Source: Saccharopolyspora hirsuta (GTDB taxonomy: Bacteria > Actinomycetota > Actinomycetes > Mycobacteriales > Pseudonocardiaceae). Taken from it: a stretch of 64,000 nucleotides of DNA. Numbering within the stretch: the stretch's first letter is position 1; each line of letters starts with the position of its first letter. Positions 44,131-51,611 of the stretch are shown here, piece by piece. The stretch is from positions 124,001 through 188,000 of the forward strand of contig NZ_VWPH01000016.1 of the NCBI RefSeq assembly GCF_008630535.1. The letters are read 5' to 3'. The notes under the pieces were generated by a model that saw only the letters and a program-made list of their open reading frames with translations, had not been told where the DNA came from and searched no databases. A program made the translations under genes and the position numbers.

Positions 44131-45594
44131 TCAGGAGCTCGCGCCCCAGTGCGGGCGGGCGCGGTCGATCGAAACCAGGTACTCGCGGTAGCCGCGTTCG
44201 TAGAACTCCACCGCGTTCGGGTGCGGCTGCACGGTACGCCGCGCCGCGGCCCACAGCTCGCGGTCCACCGGCTCGCCCAGCGAGTCCCACGCGGTCATGG
44301 CCGCGCCGCGCGCGCCCACGCCCTCCTCGTAAGGCACGTGCAGCGGCCGACCGAGCACGTCGGCGAAGATCTGGCTCCACGCCGCCGAGCGCGCCCCGCC
44401 GCCGCAGGCCGAGACCTCGCCGGTCAGCCCGGCGGACTCCAGGTTGTGCCGGGCCGCGTAGGCCACCGCCTCGCACATCGCCCGCACCAGGTCCGCCTGC
44501 GAGGTGTCCAGCGACAGCCCGGTGAACTGGCCGCGCGCGTGCGGCGCCACGAACGGCGCCCGCTCCCCCGAGGTGGACAGGAACGACAGCGCCGAGACGC
44601 CACCGGCACCGGGCTTGCTGCTGGCCAGCAGCGTCTCCAGCTGGTCCACCCCGGCACCGACCATGGCCAGCACCCAGTCCAGGTTCGCGGTGCCGACCAT
44701 CGCCGGCATCACCCGCAGGTAGCGCTCCGGCAGCGGGGTGGCCAGCCACATGCCCGCGACCTCGCCCCGCGGGTCCACCGCGAACTCGTCGCGCAGCACC
44801 TGGCAGCCCAGGGTCGTGCCGATGACCAGGCTGCCGTCGCCGACGTTGCTGACGCCGGAGCCGAAGGCGCAGGCGGGCAGGTCGAACGGGCCGGCCGACA
44901 CCGGCAGCCCGGCGGGCAGCCCGAGCTCCTTCGCCGCCTTGCCGTCCAGCGCGAACAGCTTGTTCGGCGGGGCGGGTTCGGCCAGCAGCCTGCGGTGCTC
45001 GGCGATCCCGCACGCCTCCAGCGCCTCCACCGAGTAGCTGCGCGTGGTCACGTCCAGGAACGGCAGCGAGGCGTCGGAGGCGTCCACTGTGATCTCACCG
45101 GTGAAGCGCTGCACGATCGCGTCCACGCAGTAGCCGGCGACCGCGGCCCGCTCCAGCCGCTCCGGGGAGTGCTCGGCGAGGTGTGCCAGCAGCGGACCCG
45201 CCGACCCCGGGAACATGCCCGACCCGGTCAGCCCGAAGACCTTGCGCTGCACACCGGACTCGCCCCAGCTGTCCAGGACGTCGGCGGCCCGGGCGTCCAG
45301 CCAGGAGATGGCCGGGCCGACCTGCTGGCCCTGGTGGTCGCGCAACCACAGGCCGTCGCCCTGGCCGGTGATGGCCAGGGCCTCGACCGGTTCGCCGGTG
45401 CTCTCGGCCACCGCGGCGACCTCCCGCACCACGCGGACCACCGAGCTGATGACCTCGTCGAGGTCCTGCTCCACCCGGCCGCCGGGCAGCCGGTTGAGGG
45501 TGCTGCGCATGCTGTGCGTGACCAGGGCGGTTCCGTCGCGGTTGAGCAGCGACGCCTTGGTCACCGACGTTCCGACGTCAACCCCGATGATCAT
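44131..45594 (-). CDS. FGGY-family carbohydrate/polyol kinase (EryA-like)
   Basis: 487 aa. FGGY fold with IIGVDVGTSVTKA (phosphate 1), LAITGQGDGLWL, and a late CGGGARSAAWSQIFADVLG (adenosine site). The GQGDG signature resembles erythritol kinase EryA and L-xylulose kinase relatives more than glycerol or xylulose kinases. The ATG overlaps the dehydrogenase stop; the next gene starts 22 nt after its own stop. It likely phosphorylates the polyol or ketose brought in by the transporter at 48519. Confidence 0.87.
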   Translation of the reverse strand: MIIGVDVGTSVTKASLLNRDGTALVTHSMRSTLNRLPGGRVEQDLDEVISSVVRVVREVAAVAESTGEPVEALAITGQGDGLWLRDHQGQQVGPAISWLDARAADVLDSWGESGVQRKVFGLTGSGMFPGSAGPLLAHLAEHSPERLERAAVAGYCVDAIVQRFTGEITVDASDASLPFLDVTTRSYSVEALEACGIAEHRRLLAEPAPPNKLFALDGKAAKELGLPAGLPVSAGPFDLPACAFGSGVSNVGDGSLVIGTTLGCQVLRDEFAVDPRGEVAGMWLATPLPERYLRVMPAMVGTANLDWVLAMVGAGVDQLETLLASSKPGAGGVSALSFLSTSGERAPFVAPHARGQFTGLSLDTSQADLVRAMCEAVAYAARHNLESAGLTGEVSACGGGARSAAWSQIFADVLGRPLHVPYEEGVGARGAAMTAWDSLGEPVDRELWAAARRTVQPHPNAVEFYERGYREYLVSIDRARPHWGASS

Positions 45595-46649
45595 GGCTGC
45601 AGGCCCTCGAACTTGGCCAGCACGTCCGGGTTGGCCACGAAGCGCGGGCGCTTGCCGTCGAGGAACAGCGCCACCTCACCGGCCACGATCTGCGCGGCGC
45701 GGTGCGCGGTCTGGCGCGTGGCACCGGCCAGGTGCGGGGTGGTGATGACGTTCGGCGCGTCGAACAGCGGCCAGTCGCGCGGCGGCGGCTCGATGTCGTA
45801 GACGTCCACCGCCAGCGCGCCGAGGCGGCCGGACTTCAGCATCTCCGGCAGGGGCGCGTAGTCCAGCAGGCCGCCGCGCGCGGAGTTGATCAGCACCGCG
45901 CCTTCCGGCAGCAGCTTGAGGTTGTCGGCGTTGAGCAGGTTCTTGGTCTCCGGCGTCAGCCGCGCGTGCAGGCTGACCACCGAGCTGCGCCGCAGCAGGT
46001 CGTCCAGGTCGACCAGCTCGACGCCGTCGCGCGCGGCGTCCTCGGCCTTGACGAACGGGTCGGAGACCAGCACGTGCGAGCCGAAGGCCTTGAGCACGCG
46101 GGCCACGATCTTGCCGATCGCGCCGTAGCCGACGAGACCGACGGTGGCGCCCTCGAGCTCGATCCCGGCGTTCTCGTAGGCGTAGTAGTCACCGCGCCAG
46201 TTGCCCGACTTCAGCTCGGCGTCGGAGCCGGGGATGCGGCGCAGCGCCGCCAGGGTCAGCCCGACGGCGAACTCGGCGGCAGCGGCGGCGTTGCGGCCCG
46301 GCGCGTAGCTGACGATCACGCCGTTGTCGGTGGCGGCCTGCAGGTCGACGTTCACCGGCCCGCCGCGGCAGACGCCGACGAACTTCAGGTTCGGGGTGGC
46401 GGCCAGCACGTCGGCGGTGAACGGCGCCATCTGGGTGGCCACGATCTCGGCGTCGCCCAGCGCGTCGAGCAGCTGCTGCTCGGTGCCGCTGGCCTCGTGC
46501 ACGTTGCCGACCGGCCCGAACGGCTCCACCGGCCACGGCAGCTTCAGGGTGCTGAACTGCAGGTCGTGCGCACCCGCGCTGCTGCGCAGCGCGTCGACGA
46601 ACACTTCGGGGGCGACGAAGTGGTCACCTGCGGCCAGGACGCTGGTCAT
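45591..46649 (-). CDS. D-isomer-specific 2-hydroxyacid dehydrogenase
   Basis: 352 aa. NAD-binding GLVGYGAIGKIVARVL and the catalytic Arg (INSARGG), Glu (YDIEPPP) and His (TPHLAGAT) of the family. It oxidises or reduces a 2-hydroxy acid or 2-keto acid with NAD(P). In this operon the substrate may be a tetronate, glycerate or phosphorylated acid. Coupled to the FGGY kinase by a 4-base overlap; 91 bases follow the HAD gene. Confidence 0.88.
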   Translation of the reverse strand: MTSVLAAGDHFVAPEVFVDALRSSAGAHDLQFSTLKLPWPVEPFGPVGNVHEASGTEQQLLDALGDAEIVATQMAPFTADVLAATPNLKFVGVCRGGPVNVDLQAATDNGVIVSYAPGRNAAAAAEFAVGLTLAALRRIPGSDAELKSGNWRGDYYAYENAGIELEGATVGLVGYGAIGKIVARVLKAFGSHVLVSDPFVKAEDAARDGVELVDLDDLLRRSSVVSLHARLTPETKNLLNADNLKLLPEGAVLINSARGGLLDYAPLPEMLKSGRLGALAVDVYDIEPPPRDWPLFDAPNVITTPHLAGATRQTAHRAAQIVAGEVALFLDGKRPRFVANPDVLAKFEGLQP

Positions 46650-46740
46650 GAGGACTCCTTTGTCACGGGGCTGGCTTGCGGCGCCACCCCGATTCTGCGT
46701 GCTCAGAACCGGGGTCGGCCCGCCTGGGGGAACGTGGTCG

Positions 46741-47439
46741 TCAGCTGCCGACCGGCTCGGGCAGCGAGCTCACCAGGCGCTGCCGCACGTCGTCGAGGTC
46801 CGAGGCGATGTAGCTGGCACCGGCCAGCGCGTCCTCGGCCGGGGGGTAGTCGGAGTTGGGGATGGCCACCACGGTCATCCCGGCGGCGGCCGCGGCGCGC
46901 AGCCCGTTGCTGGAGTCCTCGACCGCCAGGCACTGCTTCGGGTCCTGGCCGAGCTTCTCGGCGGCGGCGAGGTAGACGTCCGGGCTGGGCTTGCCCTTGG
47001 GCACCTCGGCGCTGGAAACGGTGGCGCTGAAGTGCTTGATCAGGCCGTGCCGGTCCAGCACGGCGTCGATCAGGCGGCGCGGCGCGGAGGAGGCGAGCGC
47101 GATCGGGGCGCGGGCGGCGGCCTCGGTGACCATCCGGGCCGAGCCGGGCAGCAGCTCGATCTCACCGCCGTCGAGGGCGGCGATCATGTCGTCGACCACG
47201 ATCTTCTCGGTGGCCTCGGCGGATTCGGTCGCCTCGGCGAACTCGGCGAGGAAGGCCGACCACTCGGGAGCGCTCATGCCCTGGACCTGCCGGGTCTGCT
47301 CGACGGTCCAGGTCTTGCCGCGGGCGGCGGCGAACTTGGCCCACATCCGCTCCCACAGGTGCTCGCTCTCGACCAGGACGCCGTCCATGTCGAACACGAC
47401 CGCGCGGTGGGCGCCGTTCGGCTGCTCGGACAGGGTCAT
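46741..47439 (-). CDS. HAD-superfamily phosphatase (beta-phosphoglucomutase/GPP-like)
   Basis: 232 aa. The ATG at 47439 has GGGAGG 8 bases upstream and is preferred to a GTG 18 bases earlier. Motif I VVFDMDGVLVESE, motif II ALASSAP, motif III-IV KGKPSPDVYLAA and VEDSSNG. Likely removes phosphate from a small sugar phosphate, perhaps for overflow or detoxification. First gene of the minus-strand operon, directly after the 21-bp operator at 47475. Confidence 0.87.
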   Translation of the reverse strand: MTLSEQPNGAHRAVVFDMDGVLVESEHLWERMWAKFAAARGKTWTVEQTRQVQGMSAPEWSAFLAEFAEATESAEATEKIVVDDMIAALDGGEIELLPGSARMVTEAAARAPIALASSAPRRLIDAVLDRHGLIKHFSATVSSAEVPKGKPSPDVYLAAAEKLGQDPKQCLAVEDSSNGLRAAAAAGMTVVAIPNSDYPPAEDALAGASYIASDLDDVRQRLVSSLPEPVGS

Positions 47440-47474
47440 CTCATACCTCCCGCACACTCACTGACGGGTCTCAA

Positions 47475-47495
47475 ATTAACATGATCAACGTTAAT
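47475..47495. promoter_or_regulatory. DeoR operator ATTAAC-N9-GTTAAT
   Basis: ATTAAC (47475-47480), nine bases, GTTAAT (47490-47495); the arms extend to 7 bp (AATTAAC/GTTAATT). It lies between the HAD gene (minus) and the DeoR gene (plus). The identical arms and spacing occur again before the transporter (48414-48434), so both are probably bound by the DeoR protein encoded between them. Confidence 0.8.
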
Positions 47496-47563
47496 TGTCA
47501 CCCTTTGAATGATAGTTCAGTGTCACGTCCCTACCGGCCCGCTGCGCGCGGCAAGATGGCCGC

Positions 47564-48352
47564 ATGGCGTCCGCACCGAAGAAGCAGTCCCCCCGCCTCC
47601 TGCGCCAGCAGAAGATCATCGACCACGTGGTCGCGCAGGGCTTCGCCAGCGCCGCGGAGCTGTCCGAGCTGACCGGCGTCAGCCTGATGACGGTGCACCG
47701 CGACCTGGACGACCTGGTCACCCGGGGTCTGCTCCGCAAGTACCACGGCGGGGTCTCCGCCCAGCCGTCCACGGTGTTCGAGAGCAGCTCGGACTTCCGG
47801 CTGCACACCCACACCGCCGAGAAGGACGCGCTGGCCAGGGACGCGCTGCGGTTCATCACGCCCGGCATGTCGGTGATGCTGGACGACTCCACCACCGCGC
47901 TCGCGCTCGCCCGGCTGCTGCCGGACGTCGGCCCGCTCACCGTGGTCAGCAACTACCGGCAGGTGCAGGAGACGCTGCGCGACGTGCCCGACATCCGGCT
48001 GATCGGCCTGGGCGGCGAGTACTCCCGCACCCACGACTCCTACCTGGGCCTGCCCTGCCAGGAGATGATCAGCGCGTTCTCGGTGGACATCGTGTTCCTG
48101 TCCACCTCGGCGATGAACGCGCGCCTGACCTACCACCAGGAGCAGGAGATCGTGCTGGTCAAGCGGGCGATGCTGGCCAGCGCGACGACCAAGGTGCTGA
48201 TGATGGACGCCAGCAAGGTGGCCCGCTCCGCGCTGCACCAGTTCGCCCCGGTGAGCGCCTTCGACCACGTCCTGCTGGCCGGCGAGCTGGACCCCGCCCT
48301 GGTGGAGGAGATGCGCGAGCAGACCGACGTCCGCCTCGCGCCCCTGGAGTGA
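47564..48352 (+). CDS. DeoR/GlpR-family transcriptional regulator
   Basis: 262 aa. N-terminal winged HTH (RQQKIIDHVVAQGFASAAELSE, then SLMTVHRDLDDL), and a C-terminal DeoR sensor domain (SVMLDDSTTALALARLL, VVSNYRQVQETL, FLSTSAMN, LMMDASK) that binds a sugar phosphate. Divergent from the catabolic operon and upstream of the transporter. The shared operator in both promoters indicates control of both units, probably as a repressor released by a pathway intermediate. Confidence 0.9.
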   Translation: MASAPKKQSPRLLRQQKIIDHVVAQGFASAAELSELTGVSLMTVHRDLDDLVTRGLLRKYHGGVSAQPSTVFESSSDFRLHTHTAEKDALARDALRFITPGMSVMLDDSTTALALARLLPDVGPLTVVSNYRQVQETLRDVPDIRLIGLGGEYSRTHDSYLGLPCQEMISAFSVDIVFLSTSAMNARLTYHQEQEIVLVKRAMLASATTKVLMMDASKVARSALHQFAPVSAFDHVLLAGELDPALVEEMREQTDVRLAPLE

Positions 48353-48413
48353 CCCCTGGTACCGGTGTGAACACGCGGTGTGCTCCGGCGGGCGGTGCGC
48401 CGAATTTCTCCAA

Positions 48414-48434
48414 ATTAACGTCTTGCGCGTTAAT
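48414..48434. promoter_or_regulatory. DeoR operator ATTAAC-N9-GTTAAT (transporter promoter)
   Basis: ATTAAC (48414-48419) and GTTAAT (48429-48434), nine bases apart, perfect dyad ATTAACG/CGTTAAT when one further base pair is counted. Same arms and spacing as at 47475-47495; both are also preceded by AA. It lies about 85 bases before the transporter ATG. Confidence 0.8.
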
Positions 48435-48518
48435 ATGAACGAGGTGCATGATAGCCAGCACTCGTAGACCGGCCCGCTGTGAGCGTGCGCCGAGAACTTC
48501 CAATCCTTGGAGACAGTG

Positions 48519-49874
48519 ATGTCCCAACAGACCACGGCGGAGACCGAGGCGACTCGCCCGGCCAGCGGACTCGACCGCATCGGCATCCCCAAGCCCCTGT
48601 TCTGGGGCTTCGTCGCCGTGCTGATCTTCATGATCGGCGACGGCGTGGAGACCACCTTCCTCTCGGACTACCTGCAGCAGCCCGAGGGCGGCGGCCTGCC
48701 CGGCTCGACCGCGGCGTTCGCCACGGTCACCATCTACGGCGTCGCGGCGATGATCGCTTCGTGGTTCTCCGGGACGCTGTCGTCGATCTGGGGCCCGCGC
48801 CGGGTGATGTGGCTCGGCGGCGCCTGGTGGATCGTGTTCGAGCTGCTGTTCCTGTTCGTGGCGCTGCCCTCGCACAACGCGACGCTGATCGTGGCCACCT
48901 ACGGCATCCGCGGCTTCGCCTACCCGCTGTTCGCCTTCGCGTTCCTGGTGTGGGTGCAGATCGCCAGCCCGGTCAAGATGCGCGGTTCGGTGGCAGGCTG
49001 GTTCTGGTTCGCCTTCACCGGCGGCCTGCCGACCCTGGGCGCGGCGCTGGCCGCGGTCGCGATGGGCGGCTTCGGCCTGAGCCAGCACGGCACCCTGGTG
49101 CTGTCGCTGATCGTGGTCACCGTCGGTGTGCTCATCGGCAGCTTCGCGGTCCGCGAGAAGCACGGCCTGCAGCCGATCGCCGACGAGACCGTCGAGAACC
49201 CGCGCAGCCTCAAGCGGCTGACCGAAGGCGTGGACATCCTGTGGCGCGACCGCCGCACCCTGGCCGGTGGCCTGATCCGGATCGTCAACACCGCGCCGCA
49301 GTACGGCTTCTTCGCGATGTTCCCGTTCGTGCTGGGCCCGGCCACGCCGGGCGGCGGCTTCCTGACCGCCTCGCAGGTGGCGACCCTGGCGTCGATCAGC
49401 TACGGCGCGAACATCGCCGCGAACCTGTTCTTCGGCGTCTTCGCCGACCGCTTCGGCTGGCGGCGCACCATCACCTGGTTCGGCTGCGTGGGCTGCGCCA
49501 TCGCGACCCCGGTCTGGTACTTCACCGCGGTGACCACGCAGAGCTTCGCGGTGACCGCCACCTTCGGCGTCGTCTACGGCATCCTGCTGGCCGGGTTCGT
49601 CCCGCTGTCGGCGCTGATGCCGTCGATGGTCTCGCCCAAGGACAAGGGTGCCGCCCTGGCCATCCTGAACTTCGGCGCCGGTGGTGCCGCGTTCGTCGGC
49701 CCGGTCGTGGTCACCGTGCTGTTCCCGCTGGTCGGCGGTGGCGGTGTGGCGATCGCGTTCAGCGTCCTCTACATCCTGGTGGCGATCCTGAGCCTGAAGG
49801 TCAAGGACCCGTCCGACCCGGGCGAGGCGCGCAAGCTGGCCGCGGCGGCGGGTGCCGTGCGGACCGCAGCCTGA
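48519..49874 (+). CDS. MFS sugar/polyol transporter (RbtT/CsbX-like)
   Basis: 451 aa. The ATG at 48519 follows GGAGA; a TTG at 48507 overlaps that site. Twelve helices, with DGVETTFLSDYL in helix 1 and RFGWRRT in the motif A loop between helices 8 and 9. The sequence style resembles ribitol/arabitol/xylulose permeases (RbtT, DalT, CsbX). Likely imports the substrate of the 41220-47439 operon, under the same operator. Confidence 0.85.
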   Translation: MSQQTTAETEATRPASGLDRIGIPKPLFWGFVAVLIFMIGDGVETTFLSDYLQQPEGGGLPGSTAAFATVTIYGVAAMIASWFSGTLSSIWGPRRVMWLGGAWWIVFELLFLFVALPSHNATLIVATYGIRGFAYPLFAFAFLVWVQIASPVKMRGSVAGWFWFAFTGGLPTLGAALAAVAMGGFGLSQHGTLVLSLIVVTVGVLIGSFAVREKHGLQPIADETVENPRSLKRLTEGVDILWRDRRTLAGGLIRIVNTAPQYGFFAMFPFVLGPATPGGGFLTASQVATLASISYGANIAANLFFGVFADRFGWRRTITWFGCVGCAIATPVWYFTAVTTQSFAVTATFGVVYGILLAGFVPLSALMPSMVSPKDKGAALAILNFGAGGAAFVGPVVVTVLFPLVGGGGVAIAFSVLYILVAILSLKVKDPSDPGEARKLAAAAGAVRTAA

Positions 49875-49888
49875 GCGCACTGATCGTG

Positions 49889-49920
49889 GAGCCCGCGTCC
49901 CCGTCCGGGGGCGCGGGCTC
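49889..49920. terminator. Hairpin after the transporter
   Basis: GAGCCCGCG (49889-49897) and CGCGGGCTC (49912-49920) form a perfect 9-bp stem, 15 nt after the transporter stop. Inner CCCC/GGGG bases extend it. It lies between convergent genes and probably ends both. Confidence 0.7.
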
Positions 49921-51611
49921 ACTCGCATCTTGCCGTCGTCGCCCAGCGCGACCACGAACCGGCCGTCCGGGGTGAGCGCCGGATCCCCCGCGGTCGGCCC
50001 GGGCACGGCGGTTCGGGCTGTGTCGAACACCTCGACCCGGCCGTCCGCACCGCGGACCGCGAGGATCGGCGGATTCCCCGCCGCCAGCGCCGGATCGGAG
50101 GTGGCCGCGGCCGCCACCCGGCGAACGACAGCCCATCCGGCCTGCTCTCCCAGCACCACCAGGTGCCCGGTCCCCGCCTCGCGGAACGCCGCGCAGGAGA
50201 ACTTCCCGCGCGCCACCGCGATCGCCCCGGCCGGACGGTGCGCGGACGGCGGTGAGACGAGCTCCGCGCCGGTCCCGGTCAGCTTCCAGTGCAGCAGCCC
50301 GGCCCGAGCCGCGGCGAACACGTGCACCTCCCCCGCCGACGTGGCGAGCACCGACACGTCGTCGTGGACGTCAGCGCCCCCGAGATCGGTCCACTCCGGC
50401 GCGTCGGCGAACCTGGTGCTGACCCCGCCTGCGGGGTTCTTGACCGCGACCACGACCCGACCGCCGGGAACCACAGCAGCTGCTGGTGCGCCCACGTGCG
50501 TCAGCTGTTCGGCAGCACGGGGCGCACCGAGCGCGAGCCACGGATTCCCGTTCGCCCGCAGGAAGATTCCGCCGGTGTGCCGATCCTGCGCGACGATCGT
50601 GCGCGCGTCCGCGAGAACCGGCGAGCGCGGCACGAAACCGGGCGTGTCCACCACGGACTCCTCCGCCCCGGACCCCGCGATCAGCCGATCACCGCGCACG
50701 AAGACGTGCACTTCCCGTCCGCTGCTGCCGGTCGCGGCCCAGTTCGCCCCGCGCGGCCAGCGCTGCCGCATGCTCCGCAGCCACGTCGCGTACGGCTCGT
50801 CGAGGCTCACCACGGGATCGTGCCGGGCGTAGCGCTCGAAGATCGCCCGCTTGTCCGCCACCACCTCCGGTGGCAGGTTCGGCGGCGCGTCGGCGATGTC
50901 GTAGTCGCGGTAGTTCACGAGGTGCGCCGGGATCGCGGCGCGGCGCACCGCGGTTTCGGCGAACCGCGCGGTCATCACGTGGTCCGGGTGGTTGTGGTGG
51001 ACTCCCCACTGCGGCTGGTTGCGGGGATCGGGCTCGGGATCGTGGGTGCGGACGATGGCAGGCTCGAACCGCCGGTGGAGATCGGCCAGCAGCCCGATGA
51101 GCGACGCCCGGTCGTGCTCGGCGACCGCCACCGCGGACCCCTCCGGCCGCAGCGTGGCAACCCGCGCGGCCGGGTCCTGCCAGAGCCGTGTGAGCGCGTG
51201 CTTGCCGCCGCTGGCGTCCGGGTCGTTGTCGTCGGGCAGGTTCAGGAAGACCAACCGGATTCCCGGCCGGGCCCGCAGCGCCTGCACCTCGACCTCCCGG
51301 CCGCCGATCCGCAGCACGCCGCGGCGCCAGTCGTCGACGGCCCCGGCCATCGCCGCGAACGCTGCTCGCGCACCGGCTTGCCGCTTCGCGGCGTACTGCG
51401 CGGCCGGGCGCACATCGCTCTCCCCGGCCGTCAGGAACACCGTGGTCACCTCCGCCCCGGACCGCACCGACATCGCCAGGTCCGGGTTCATGAACAGGAT
51501 GTCGTCGTCCGGGTGCGCCACGACCTGGAGGTGCGAGCGCCCCGGATCCGCAGCGACCGGCGCGGCCAGCACCACGAGCAGCGCCACGACGACGAAGACG
51601 ACAGCTCTCAT
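49920..51611 (-). CDS. Secreted PIG-L/LmbE-type deacetylase with C-terminal beta-propeller; 3' end unclear
   Basis: About 564 aa to the hairpin. Signal peptide, then a PIG-L domain with AHPDDD and HHNHPDH, the zinc ligands of GlcNAc de-N-acetylases; residues about 280-560 look like a beta-propeller of repeated VFVRG/VHVFA strands. No in-frame stop occurs before the terminator: the frame runs on antisense to the transporter to 48159. A TGA at 49919-49921 is one frame off, so a late frameshift or lost stop is likely; the end given is an estimate. ATG overlaps the upstream gene. It may deacetylate the sugar handled by the adjoining glycosylation genes. Confidence 0.72.

Noticed and set aside
48159..49900. 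Continuation of the PIG-L frame opposite the MFS transporter
   Set aside because: The transporter on the plus strand is clearly coding; the antisense translation is His/Arg/Gln-rich with no recognisable fold. Treated as read-through of a lost stop.
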